Assembly: GCA_028280265.1 (NCBI GenBank)
Contig: JANQMD010000025.1
Coordinates: 28,940-92,939, forward strand
Origin: Flavobacteriaceae bacterium
GTDB lineage: Bacteria; Bacteroidota; Bacteroidia; Flavobacteriales; Flavobacteriaceae
Length of the DNA: 64,000 bases
Direction of reading: 5' to 3'
Part shown: one piece after another, positions 17,294 through 25,720 of the stretch
Position numbering within the stretch: the first letter of the stretch is position 1
How the letters are laid out: each line of letters begins with the position of its first letter
The notes under the pieces: model-generated
Seen by the model: the letters and a program-made list of their open reading frames with translations, nothing else
Databases searched by the model: none
Told to the model about the DNA's origin: nothing
Program-made: the position numbers and the translations under genes

Positions 17294-18220
17294 TTGAATA
17301 ACTCCAAAAAACATTCTCAGTTTATCAAAAAGCAAGCCAAACGACTTGGGTTTTTAGATTGTGGGATTGCCAAAGCGGAGTTTTTAGAAAAAGAAGCACC
17401 TAGATTGGAATCATGGTTGAAAAATGAATACCACGGAGAGATGCGTTACATGGAGAATTATTTTGACAAACGTTTGGACCCTAGGCTGTTGATTGAAGGT
17501 GCAAAGTCTGTAATTTCCCTAAGCTATAACTACTATCCAGAAGACACACAAAGAGAAGATTCCTATCACATTTCCAAGTATGCTTATGGTGAAGACTATC
17601 ATCTTGTGATTAAGCAAAAATTAAGAGAATTATTATACTGTATTCAAGAAGAGATTGGCCAAGTAAATGGTCGAGCTTTTGTTGATTCAGCACCTGTTTT
17701 AGAGAGAGCTTGGGCTGAAAAAGCGGGATTGGGTTGGAATGGAAAGCACTCACTTTTAATTCAGAAGCAACAAGGGTCATTCTTTTTTTTGGCGGAACTA
17801 ATTATAGATTTAGAATTGGAATATGATGTTCCATTTACTACAAATCACTGTGGAGAATGTACTCGATGCATTGATGCTTGTCCCACAGACGCTATTTTAC
17901 CAAATTCGACCATAAATGGTAGTAAGTGCATTTCTTATTTTACCATTGAGTTGAGAGATAACATCCCAAATGAGTTTAAAAATTCTTTTCAAGACTGGAT
18001 GTTTGGGTGTGATGTTTGTCAGGATGTATGCCCTTGGAACCGATTTTCAAAACCGCATTCAGAACCATTGTTTCAACCCAAGAGAGAATTGCTGGAAATG
18101 ACAAAAAATCAATGGGAGGAAATTACTGAAGAAACCTTCAGAAAAGTCTTTAAAAAATCAGCTGTTAAGCGAACAAAATACTCGGGTTTAACCCGAAATA
18201 TTCAATTTTTAAAAGAGTAG
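17294..18220 (+). CDS. queG: Epoxyqueuosine reductase QueG
   Basis: Cobalamin and Fe-S enzyme for the last step of queuosine synthesis in tRNA. 308 residues from a TTG at 17294; the first ATG would remove 41 residues of the conserved domain. [24 protein letters not shown] (about 133-156) is the family core. Two 4Fe-4S sites are complete: [15 protein letters not shown] (about 191-205) and [11 protein letters not shown] (about 238-248). The stop abuts the stop of the convergent lacI-type gene with no gap. A second queuosine gene, queD, lies at 60526. Confidence 0.95.
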   Translation: MNNSKKHSQFIKKQAKRLGFLDCGIAKAEFLEKEAPRLESWLKNEYHGEMRYMENYFDKRLDPRLLIEGAKSVISLSYNYYPEDTQREDSYHISKYAYGEDYHLVIKQKLRELLYCIQEEIGQVNGRAFVDSAPVLERAWAEKAGLGWNGKHSLLIQKQQGSFFFLAELIIDLELEYDVPFTTNHCGECTRCIDACPTDAILPNSTINGSKCISYFTIELRDNIPNEFKNSFQDWMFGCDVCQDVCPWNRFSKPHSEPLFQPKRELLEMTKNQWEEITEETFRKVFKKSAVKRTKYSGLTRNIQFLKE

Positions 18221-19240
18221 TTACTTCGTAGAATTCCTTTTAATCAGGGTAGTTTCTAGCTCAACAGTTTGAGGCAGTATTTCTTGTTTTCTTTTTTTTG
18301 CTTTTAATTCTTTGTAGAGTAGCTTGAAAGCCTTTTTACCCATCTTATACCCTGGTTGATCAATAGTTGTTAAAGATGGGGTTATTGCCGAAGACATAAA
18401 CCAGTTACTAAACCCAACGATAGAAATTTGATCAGGAATTGAGACCCCTAACTCATTAAGAGCAGAGATAGCTCCAACGGCTACAAGATCACCGTTAATA
18501 AAAATGCCATCAACATCTTTGTGATTTTTTACGAGTCGCTGAGCAAATAATTTTCCTTCATCAAAGTTTACTTTTTCACAAATATAAACCAAAGAAGAAT
18601 CATACAACATTCCGTGATCTTCAATCGCTTTCTTGTATCCTAAAAAACGATCAATAGAATTTTGAGGCATTAAAGGACCTCTGAAATGTGCAATTTTTTT
18701 ACAACCACTGTCAATGAGGTGTTTTGTTGCTGTATAGGCAGCTTTTCTATCATCAATAATGATTTTGGAACAATTGACAATTTTTGCAATTTTGTCAAAC
18801 ATTACTAATGGGACATCATTTTCCATAGCTGTTTGTAAATGAGAAAAATCAGCGGTCCCATTGGCTATTGAAATTAGAATACCATCTACTTGTTTACTTA
18901 GTAATAAGTTGATCTGTTTTTTCTCTAGTTCGTAAGATTCATTAGACTGGAGAATAATGACTAAATACCCTTTCTTTTCAGCTTGAGCGATAATGCCTTT
19001 CACAACATTTGAGAAAAAGTGATGAACGACTTCTGGAATGATAAGTCCAATAGTCTTCGATTCTCTGGTTCGAAGATTTACAGCAAACGCATTGGGTTTG
19101 TAGTTTAACGTTTCTGCCAAATCTTTTACTAAACGCTTGGTTTTTTTACTTACATCTGGATAGTCTTTTAGTGCTTTAGAAACAGTTGTAATAGATATTC
19201 CTAAGGTCTCAGCGATTTGTTTTAGTGTAACTGGTTTCAT
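18221..19240 (-). CDS. LacI-family transcriptional regulator
   Basis: 339 residues, full length. The N-terminal helix-turn-helix is VTLKQIAETLGISITTVSKAL, followed by the hinge helix region YKPNAFAVNLRTRESKTIG (about 51-69). The periplasmic-binding-like domain shows IGLIIPEVVHHFFSNVVKGI, VDGILISIANGT, SIVGFSNWFMSSAITPSLTTIDQP (the ligand-binding C-terminal signature). Divergent from the TonB receptor gene with two operator-like palindromes between. Likely a sugar-responsive repressor of the 19409-25670 locus and of itself; the sugar is inferred from the neighbours (sucrose or a related fructoside). Confidence 0.93.
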   Translation of the reverse strand: MKPVTLKQIAETLGISITTVSKALKDYPDVSKKTKRLVKDLAETLNYKPNAFAVNLRTRESKTIGLIIPEVVHHFFSNVVKGIIAQAEKKGYLVIILQSNESYELEKKQINLLLSKQVDGILISIANGTADFSHLQTAMENDVPLVMFDKIAKIVNCSKIIIDDRKAAYTATKHLIDSGCKKIAHFRGPLMPQNSIDRFLGYKKAIEDHGMLYDSSLVYICEKVNFDEGKLFAQRLVKNHKDVDGIFINGDLVAVGAISALNELGVSIPDQISIVGFSNWFMSSAITPSLTTIDQPGYKMGKKAFKLLYKELKAKKRKQEILPQTVELETTLIKRNSTK

Positions 19241-19290
19241 GTAGCATAAAGGTATTACTTTAATATTGTTAAATGCTCAAAATCAATAAT

Positions 19291-19304
19291 CGAAAACGTT
19301 TTTG
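19291..19304. promoter_or_regulatory. LacI-type operator, upstream copy
   Basis: CGAAAACGTTTTTG, an imperfect palindrome centred at 19297.5 with the central CG of LacI-family sites. It lies 51 bp before the regulator start. Confidence 0.8.
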
Positions 19305-19310
19305 TTAATT

Positions 19311-19326
19311 TCGAAAACGTTTTCGA
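19311..19326. promoter_or_regulatory. LacI-type operator, perfect palindrome
   Basis: TCGAAAACGTTTTCGA, a perfect 16-bp palindrome centred at 19318.5, exactly 21 bp (two helical turns) from the first copy. It is 83 bp before the TonB receptor ATG. A weak -7-like TAATTTGC follows at 19360. Confidence 0.85.
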
Positions 19327-19408
19327 TGTAAAAAATATAAAAAAAGAAGTTTGCAGATGTAATTTGCGTAAAAATGATCTGTAAAAATTAATAAATTGAC
19401 AATTCAAC

Positions 19409-22030
19409 ATGAAAACCTTTACGAACTTTAGAAACTTCCTACTCACCATATTTTTATGCTGTTCAGTAGGTTTATTTGCACAGTCTACGATTTCTGGTAT
19501 AGTAAAAGACGTCTCAGGAGAGATATTACCTGGAGTGAATATTTATTTAAAGGGAACTTCTTATGGAACTGCTTCAGATTTTGAAGGAAATTACATGATA
19601 TCAAATGTTTCCGATGGTACTTATACCTTAATAGCCACTTATGTTGGATTCAATTCCTTCACAAAAGAGGTTACGGTCTCTGGAAATAATATAACAGTAG
19701 ACATAATTCTGGACGAAAGCTCAGAATCATTAGAGGCAATAATAGTAACAGGAGTTGCGAACCCTAAGTCTAAAATTGAATCCAGTATTTCAATAACCAC
19801 AATCAAACCCAGTGTAATTAGTCAATCTGCACCAAGAACAACTGCAGAAATTTTTAGAACAATTCCTGGAATACGATCGGAATCTTCCGGAGGTGATGGA
19901 AATTCTAACATAGCTGTAAGAGGGGTTCCTGTCTCTGCTGGAGGTTCTAAATATGTACAATTACAAGAAGATGGATTGCCAGTATTGTTATTTGGAGATA
20001 TTGCTTTTGGTACCTCGGATATATTTACAAGGTTTGATACTAACATTGCCCGTATTGAAGCAATTAGAGGAGGTTCAGCTTCTACATTATCATCAAACTC
20101 ACCTGGTGCGATTATTAACTTTGTTAGTAAGATGGGTAGATATGAAGGAGGTTCTATTGGAACTACCTTTGGATTAGACTACAATTCTTTTAGGACAGAT
20201 TTTGAATATGGAACTCCCATTGGAGAAAACCTTTTCTTTCATATAGGAGGGTTTTACAGAGTGGGAGAAGGCATAAGAGATGTTGGATTTACAGCGAATA
20301 ATGGAGGACAAATTAAGTTTAATCTAACCAAAGAGTTTGAAAATGGTTACCTTAGAGTATATGGAAAATATCTGGATGACAGGGCGATAGCATATTTACC
20401 AATGCCTATTCAAGTGTCAGGAACCAACAGCAACCCAAATTGGACAAACGCTCCTGGATTTGATGCAACAAATGGCTCTTCTCATACCCCTTTCTTAACA
20501 CAGAATGTAGGTTTGGGTCCCGATGGACAATTAAGAAGATCGAACGTTGCAGACGGAATGAGGCCAGAATCTACATCCATTGGACTGGAAGCATCTTTTG
20601 AACTATCGGATGGATGGAAAGTAAAAAATAATGGACGTTTCTCATCTAACAGAGGAAGATTCGTTTCTCCATTCCCAGCTGAAGTAACTACTGCTTCTGG
20701 TATTTTGAGTAGTGATCCAAACTGGTCTTCATTGATATATGCAGATAATGGAAGCCCAGTATCTTCTAGTACTTTGGTTTCGAGGATTCATATGTTCGAT
20801 ACAGAGCTGAATAATTTTAATAATTTCATGAATGATTTGAGATTGAACAAATCATTTGAAAAATTAAACCTGACCTTTGGATACTTTAAGGCGATTCAAA
20901 ATATTTCAATGTCTTGGTTGTGGAATTCATATTTGCAAGAAGCAGTTGGGTCTAAAGCCAGATTAATTAACGTACAAAATGCTACTGGTGCAAGTTTGAG
21001 TGAAAATGGATTGTATGCCTACGGAGTTCCTTTTTGGGGAAATTGCTGTACAAGAAACTATGACACACAATACAATGTATCGGCTCCTTATTTGAATATG
21101 GAAATTGAGGCATCAGAAAAATTTAATATTGACGCAAGTATTCGCTACGACCGAGGAAAAGTAGATGGGTCATTTGCAAGTGCCGTGCAAACTAGCTTTG
21201 ATATCAATAATAACGGAACTATTTCCGCTCCCGAACAAAGTGTGTCTGCAGTAAACACAGCTAATCCAACTACAGTTGACTATGATTATGACTACCTTTC
21301 TTATTCTTTAGGATTTAATTATAAATTGGCGGAAAGACAAGCTACTTTCTTGCGATATAGTAGAGGTGCATCTGCAAAAGCAGACAGAATATTGTTTTCT
21401 GGATTAAATTACTTAGATGGAAATCGAATCAATGCGTTGGATTTTATCAATCAATTAGAGATTGGTTATAAAAAAGGATATGAAAAAGGAACACTTTATG
21501 CAACATTCTTTTATGCAAAAACAATTGAAGAAGGTGGTTTCGAGGCAACAACAAACAGCATAGTTGAAAATGATTATCAATCTTTGGGTGTTGAAGTAGA
21601 AGGAACATATACATCAGATAACTTTACACTACGAGGGGGTGTTACATATACCAATGCACAAATTGACTCTGGCACTAACAAAGGAAACAAACCAAGAAGA
21701 CAGCCAGATTTTATCTATAATTTAATTCCTTCATTGAATTTTGGGGCTAAAAATCAAAATTCGGTAGGATTGAGCTTTATTGGACAGACAAAAGCATATG
21801 CACAGGATTCAAACCAACTGGTTATGCCTGGTTTTGTAGCTGTAAATAGCTTTGTAAATCTTGGAATTACAGAAAACTTCAACGCCAATTTATCGATGAA
21901 TAATTTATTTGATACACTTGGAATTACAGAGTCAGAAGAGGGGAGTATCACTCAAGGACAGGTGAATTATGTAAGAGCAAGACCAATTCCTGGAAGGTCC
22001 ATGTCTTTAGGATTGAGTTATAAATTTTAA
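19409..22030 (+). CDS. TonB-dependent outer-membrane receptor (sugar locus)
   Basis: 873 residues: signal peptide (ending about residue 25, VGLFAQ), a CarboxypepD_reg-like domain (STISGIVKDVSGEILPGVNI, about 26-115), a plug domain (about 120-240; RTTAEIFRTIPGIRSESSGG, AVRGVPVSAGGSKYVQLQ, IARIEAIRGGSASTLSSNSP) and a 22-strand barrel ending in GLSYKF with a C-terminal Phe. There is no SusD gene next to it, so it is a stand-alone receptor rather than a SusC/D pair. Operators upstream and a terminator downstream suggest sugar-controlled expression. It should import the substrate of the downstream symporter and hydrolase across the outer membrane. Confidence 0.95.
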   Translation: MKTFTNFRNFLLTIFLCCSVGLFAQSTISGIVKDVSGEILPGVNIYLKGTSYGTASDFEGNYMISNVSDGTYTLIATYVGFNSFTKEVTVSGNNITVDIILDESSESLEAIIVTGVANPKSKIESSISITTIKPSVISQSAPRTTAEIFRTIPGIRSESSGGDGNSNIAVRGVPVSAGGSKYVQLQEDGLPVLLFGDIAFGTSDIFTRFDTNIARIEAIRGGSASTLSSNSPGAIINFVSKMGRYEGGSIGTTFGLDYNSFRTDFEYGTPIGENLFFHIGGFYRVGEGIRDVGFTANNGGQIKFNLTKEFENGYLRVYGKYLDDRAIAYLPMPIQVSGTNSNPNWTNAPGFDATNGSSHTPFLTQNVGLGPDGQLRRSNVADGMRPESTSIGLEASFELSDGWKVKNNGRFSSNRGRFVSPFPAEVTTASGILSSDPNWSSLIYADNGSPVSSSTLVSRIHMFDTELNNFNNFMNDLRLNKSFEKLNLTFGYFKAIQNISMSWLWNSYLQEAVGSKARLINVQNATGASLSENGLYAYGVPFWGNCCTRNYDTQYNVSAPYLNMEIEASEKFNIDASIRYDRGKVDGSFASAVQTSFDINNNGTISAPEQSVSAVNTANPTTVDYDYDYLSYSLGFNYKLAERQATFLRYSRGASAKADRILFSGLNYLDGNRINALDFINQLEIGYKKGYEKGTLYATFFYAKTIEEGGFEATTNSIVENDYQSLGVEVEGTYTSDNFTLRGGVTYTNAQIDSGTNKGNKPRRQPDFIYNLIPSLNFGAKNQNSVGLSFIGQTKAYAQDSNQLVMPGFVAVNSFVNLGITENFNANLSMNNLFDTLGITESEEGSITQGQVNYVRARPIPGRSMSLGLSYKF

Positions 22031-22077
22031 AAAGAACTTATCATAATATGATGTTTTTTATTTGAATTATTAAATGC

Positions 22078-22116
22078 AAAAAGAACTCTTGCTTCCGATA
22101 ACAAGAGTTCTTTTTA
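22078..22116 (+). terminator. Rho-independent terminator after the TonB receptor gene
   Basis: AAAAAGAACTCTTG (22078-22091) pairs perfectly with CAAGAGTTCTTTTT (22102-22115) around a 10-nt loop. It may terminate or partly attenuate transcription before the symporter gene. The rest of the 232-bp spacer shows no clear promoter. Confidence 0.88.
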
Positions 22117-22262
22117 TATGAAATCCTGTAAGTAGAATTTAACATACTTAAGCCGTTGTTACAAGCACACGATGCATTACAGAAGACTAAATTTTATTTT
22201 CGGGACTAGCCTCAAGGTATTAAACCTTTTGGCGGTGTCAATAAATTTCTCAACAAAAAGAA

Positions 22263-23570
22263 ATGATTAAAAAACCAAGATTAACTTTTTGGCAAATACT
22301 CAACATGAATGTTGGCTTTTTTGGAATCCAGTATAGCTTTGGTTTGCAACAGAGTGCAGTAACGCCAATATATGACTTTTTAGGAGCCAGTCCTGATCAA
22401 ATCCCAATATTACATTTAGCAGGACCAGTAACTGGGTTGTTAGTACAGCCAATTGTAGGAGCTCTAAGCGATAAGACATGGCATCCAAAATTAGGTAGAC
22501 GCAAGCCTTATTTTTTAATAGGAGCCATCTTATGTAGTCTAGCATTACTTGCTTTTCCATTTAGCAGTTCTCTATGGATGGCAGCAGGACTTCTATGGAT
22601 TTTAGATGCCGGAAATAATACAGCGATGGAGCCATATAGAGCTTTTATTGCTGATAAATTGGATAACTCACAACGGCCTTTAGGTTTTCAAATGCAAAGT
22701 TTCTTTACTGGGCTGGGGCAAACATTGGCCAATGCATCATTATTTATTTTTCCGATGATATTTATTGGAACTACAGGCAAATTACCTACTTGGGTATATG
22801 CTTCTTTCTTTTTAGGGTCGATATGTTCTATCGGGTCCATTCTATGGAGCATGAAAACAACAGATGAGATTCCACCTTCTCAGGAAGAATTAGAAAAGCT
22901 AAAAGAGCAAAAAACCAGCTTTTTTGAACCTATGATTGAAATCTTCTCAGCAATTAAAGAGATGCCAAAGGTCATGTGGCAGTTAGCATTGGTGTATTTA
23001 TTTCAGTGGTATGCACTCTTCTGTTATTGGCAAAACTCTTCTAAAAGTGTGGCGCTGTCAGTTTGGAACGCTACACCACAAAACAATCCTGAAGCTTATG
23101 AACAAGCTGTAAGTTGGACAGGCTTGGTCAACGGGTGGTACAACATAGTCACTTTCTTGGTCGCGTTTCTGTTGGTTGGATTTGCAAAAAAATACAGTGC
23201 AAAGCGGGTGCATATTGGGTGCTTATTCCTCGCTGCAGTGGGTTTTTTAGCGTTTCCTCATATCGAAAGTAAAAACTTACTATTCTTTGCGATTACTGGG
23301 TTTGGTATTGGTTGGGCCAGTATGATGGGTATTCCATATTTAATGGTCGTTACAGATATTCCCAAAGAACGCTATGGAGTTTATATGGGTATTATTAATA
23401 TGATGATCGTCATTCCCATGATTCTTCAAAATATATCGTTTGGATTCATCTTAAAACATTTTTTAAAAAACGATCCTCGTAATGCGATTTCATTTGCAGG
23501 AATATTATTGTTGCTAGCTATGATCTGTACTTTTTTTATGAAACCAAAAAGTCTACTAAACAATGAGTGA
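22263..23570 (+). CDS. MFS sugar symporter, SLC45/GPH-like
   Basis: 435 residues with 12 predicted membrane helices. ALSDKTWHPKLGRRKPYFLIG (about 73-93; loop between helices 2 and 3) is the signature shared by plant sucrose transporters and SLC45 proteins. MNVGFFGIQYSFGLQQSAVTP at the start and GIGWASMMGIPYLMVVTDIP near residue 345 also fit. Probably a proton-coupled sucrose or disaccharide importer in the inner membrane. Its end overlaps the next gene by 8 nt, so the symporter and hydrolase are translated together. Confidence 0.9.
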   Translation: MIKKPRLTFWQILNMNVGFFGIQYSFGLQQSAVTPIYDFLGASPDQIPILHLAGPVTGLLVQPIVGALSDKTWHPKLGRRKPYFLIGAILCSLALLAFPFSSSLWMAAGLLWILDAGNNTAMEPYRAFIADKLDNSQRPLGFQMQSFFTGLGQTLANASLFIFPMIFIGTTGKLPTWVYASFFLGSICSIGSILWSMKTTDEIPPSQEELEKLKEQKTSFFEPMIEIFSAIKEMPKVMWQLALVYLFQWYALFCYWQNSSKSVALSVWNATPQNNPEAYEQAVSWTGLVNGWYNIVTFLVAFLLVGFAKKYSAKRVHIGCLFLAAVGFLAFPHIESKNLLFFAITGFGIGWASMMGIPYLMVVTDIPKERYGVYMGIINMMIVIPMILQNISFGFILKHFLKNDPRNAISFAGILLLLAMICTFFMKPKSLLNNE

Positions 23571-24729
23571 TATCAGTAGCAAAGCAATAGAATTGTTAAA
23601 AAAAGCCAGTCATTCGAGAGGGTTTCTTGCCAGTACAAATAACATCTCAAACTATCAGCGTATTTGGGCAAGAGATGGGGTTGTATGCGGTTTGGCATCT
23701 GCCCTTTCTGGAGACAAAGATTTGATTGAAACCTTTAAAAAAACACTAGAAACCTTATCAGATTATCAGCATGATTTAGGACATATTCCATCGAATGTAT
23801 ATTTTATTGAAGGTAAAACTGAAGTTAGTTTTGGGGGATTAGCTGGAAGAGTTGATACCATTTCATGGTATATTATTGGAGTTTGTAATTATGTCTTTTT
23901 TACAAAGGATACATCTTTTCTTCATCGGCACAAAGAAAATATTGAAAAGGGATTTAGACTTTTAAATGCTTGGGAGTTTAATAATAATGATCTTTTATAC
24001 GTGCCGCGATCTGGAAATTGGGCTGATGAATACATCACCGAAGGTTATATTTTATATGATCAACTACTGCGTTTGTGGGCATTAAAATGCTATTTGCATT
24101 TCTATCCCAATGATCAATATCATCAAAAAAAGAAATTGATTGAACAGAAAATTTTAGAAAATTATAAAAGCGGTAAAACAGTAAAGCCATACCATCCAAA
24201 AGCATACAAAGAATTAAACGATTCGGAATACTGGCTGGCATCCATCAACCCATCGGGATATCAAAAGATGTTTGATGCATTTGCCAACTCTTTAGCTTTG
24301 ATATTAAACCTAGGAAGCGTATCATTTCAAAAGAAAATTTTTGACTTTTCTGAAAAACTGAGAAAAAGCCTACCACTAAAGCTCTTACCAGCTTTCTGGG
24401 AAGTGATAAAGCCCGAACATGCAGAATGGCAATTGCTTGAAAACAACTGTAAATATGAATTCAGAAACTATCCCTATGAATTCCATAATGGTGGGACATG
24501 GCAAATGATCAATGGATTCTATGGAATATCAATTTTAGATAAGAATCCATCTATTAGTAAAGAAGTCTTGCTTCAGATCACCAAATTGAACCGAGTAAAA
24601 GAGAATTCATTTTATGAAAATTTTCACACCAAAACCTGTGAACCTATTGGTATTCCCAATTGTAGTTGGTCAGCCGCAGCTGAAGTGATGTTAAGGTCTT
24701 GTTTGAATGGTAAAAAACTTTTGATTTGA
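23563..24729 (+). CDS. GH100-like glycoside hydrolase (probable neutral invertase)
   Basis: 388 residues, no signal peptide, so cytosolic. The sequence fits an (alpha/alpha)6-barrel hydrolase of the GH100 / glycogen-debranching C-terminal type: NYQRIWARDGVVCGLASAL (about 28-46, WARD motif), DLGHIPSNV, GRVDTISWYIIGV, RSGNWADEYITEGYILYDQL (about 147-166), NGGTWQMINGFYGISIL. GH100 enzymes are alkaline/neutral invertases that split sucrose to glucose and fructose. A sucrose-type symporter before and a fructokinase after it support this. The alternative is an amylo-alpha-1,6-glucosidase-like enzyme; family assignment is from motif memory, not a search. Confidence 0.72.
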   Translation: MSDISSKAIELLKKASHSRGFLASTNNISNYQRIWARDGVVCGLASALSGDKDLIETFKKTLETLSDYQHDLGHIPSNVYFIEGKTEVSFGGLAGRVDTISWYIIGVCNYVFFTKDTSFLHRHKENIEKGFRLLNAWEFNNNDLLYVPRSGNWADEYITEGYILYDQLLRLWALKCYLHFYPNDQYHQKKKLIEQKILENYKSGKTVKPYHPKAYKELNDSEYWLASINPSGYQKMFDAFANSLALILNLGSVSFQKKIFDFSEKLRKSLPLKLLPAFWEVIKPEHAEWQLLENNCKYEFRNYPYEFHNGGTWQMINGFYGISILDKNPSISKEVLLQITKLNRVKENSFYENFHTKTCEPIGIPNCSWSAAAEVMLRSCLNGKKLLI

Positions 24730-25670
24730 AAAAAAAAGAAAAGAAAAATATTCTATGTGTAGGGGAATCTTTGATAGATTTCATAGGATTACAATCCGAC
24801 GTTACAATTCATGAAACCAAAGATTATCATCGGTATTTAGGGGGATCGCCTACAAATGTCGCTATTAATTTGGCTAGATTAGGCTTGGAGGTAAGAATGG
24901 TTTCTAGTGTAGGAAACGATGGTTTTGGATCTTATGTATTTAACAGGTTAACGGAACTTGGAGTAAACACGTCAAACGTGAGAAAAATTCATGGAATCCC
25001 GACTAGTATTGTTTTTGTATCTCGATCCTCAGGAACTCCCGAATTTATTCCTTTTAGAGAGGCTGATGTGTTTATAGATGAGTTTCAAATAAAAACCGAA
25101 ACCCTGAAAGAAACAAAACTTTTTCATACCACTTGTTTTGCATTGAGTAAAAGCCCTGCAAGAGAAACGATTCTCAAAAAAGCAAAAGAAGCGTATTCTT
25201 TAGGATGTACATTGAGTATAGATATTAACTTTTCAAATAAAATATGGGCAAATAAGGAAGATGCTATTTCAGTTTTGAAAGAATATTGTACATACAAGCC
25301 ACTAGTGAAAGTAAGTGAAGATGATATGCATAGACTCTTTGGGCATAAAATGACTCATGATGAACTTTTTCATTTTTTTCATGTCAACGATGTAGACCTT
25401 GTTTGTTTAACATTAGGAGAGAAAGGGGTAAAAGTATCTTTAAAAGGACAATTACCAAGAAAATATGAAGCGATTAAAATAGATTCTGTAGTAGATACTA
25501 CTGGAGCAGGAGACGCATTTTGGTCTGGTTTTCTATATGCATATGTTGAAGATAAAACAATAGACGATTGTATACAAGTGGCACTTAGGTTGGCGGCATT
25601 AAAACTACAGAATGTAGGCAGATTGCCTTATAATATTGATATTTTATTAGAATTATCAAAAATTACATGA
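24726..25670 (+). CDS. PfkB-family carbohydrate kinase, probable fructokinase
   Basis: 314 residues from a TTG at 24726 that overlaps the stop of the hydrolase gene; no ATG lies near. ILCVGESLIDFIG opens the fold, YLGGSPTNVAINLARLG (about 38-54) is signature 1, and DTTGAGDAFWSGFLYAY (about 259-275) is signature 2 with the catalytic Asp. It would phosphorylate the fructose freed by the hydrolase. Last gene of the sugar operon. Confidence 0.88.
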   Translation: MKKKEKKNILCVGESLIDFIGLQSDVTIHETKDYHRYLGGSPTNVAINLARLGLEVRMVSSVGNDGFGSYVFNRLTELGVNTSNVRKIHGIPTSIVFVSRSSGTPEFIPFREADVFIDEFQIKTETLKETKLFHTTCFALSKSPARETILKKAKEAYSLGCTLSIDINFSNKIWANKEDAISVLKEYCTYKPLVKVSEDDMHRLFGHKMTHDELFHFFHVNDVDLVCLTLGEKGVKVSLKGQLPRKYEAIKIDSVVDTTGAGDAFWSGFLYAYVEDKTIDDCIQVALRLAALKLQNVGRLPYNIDILLELSKIT

Positions 25671-25687
25671 AAGTATTAGAAACACTC

Positions 25688-25695
25688 TATATTTG
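25688..25695 (+). promoter_or_regulatory. Possible -7 element of maeB
   Basis: TATATTTG matches TAnnTTTG exactly and lies 25 bp before the maeB ATG. No clear -33 TTG at 19-21 nt. Confidence 0.5.
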
Positions 25696-25720
25696 TAAGT
25701 TTTAAACAAACAACAAACTC

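Noticed and set aside
19409..25670. SusC/SusD polysaccharide utilisation locus
   Set aside because: No SusD-like lipoprotein follows the TonB receptor; the next gene is a symporter.
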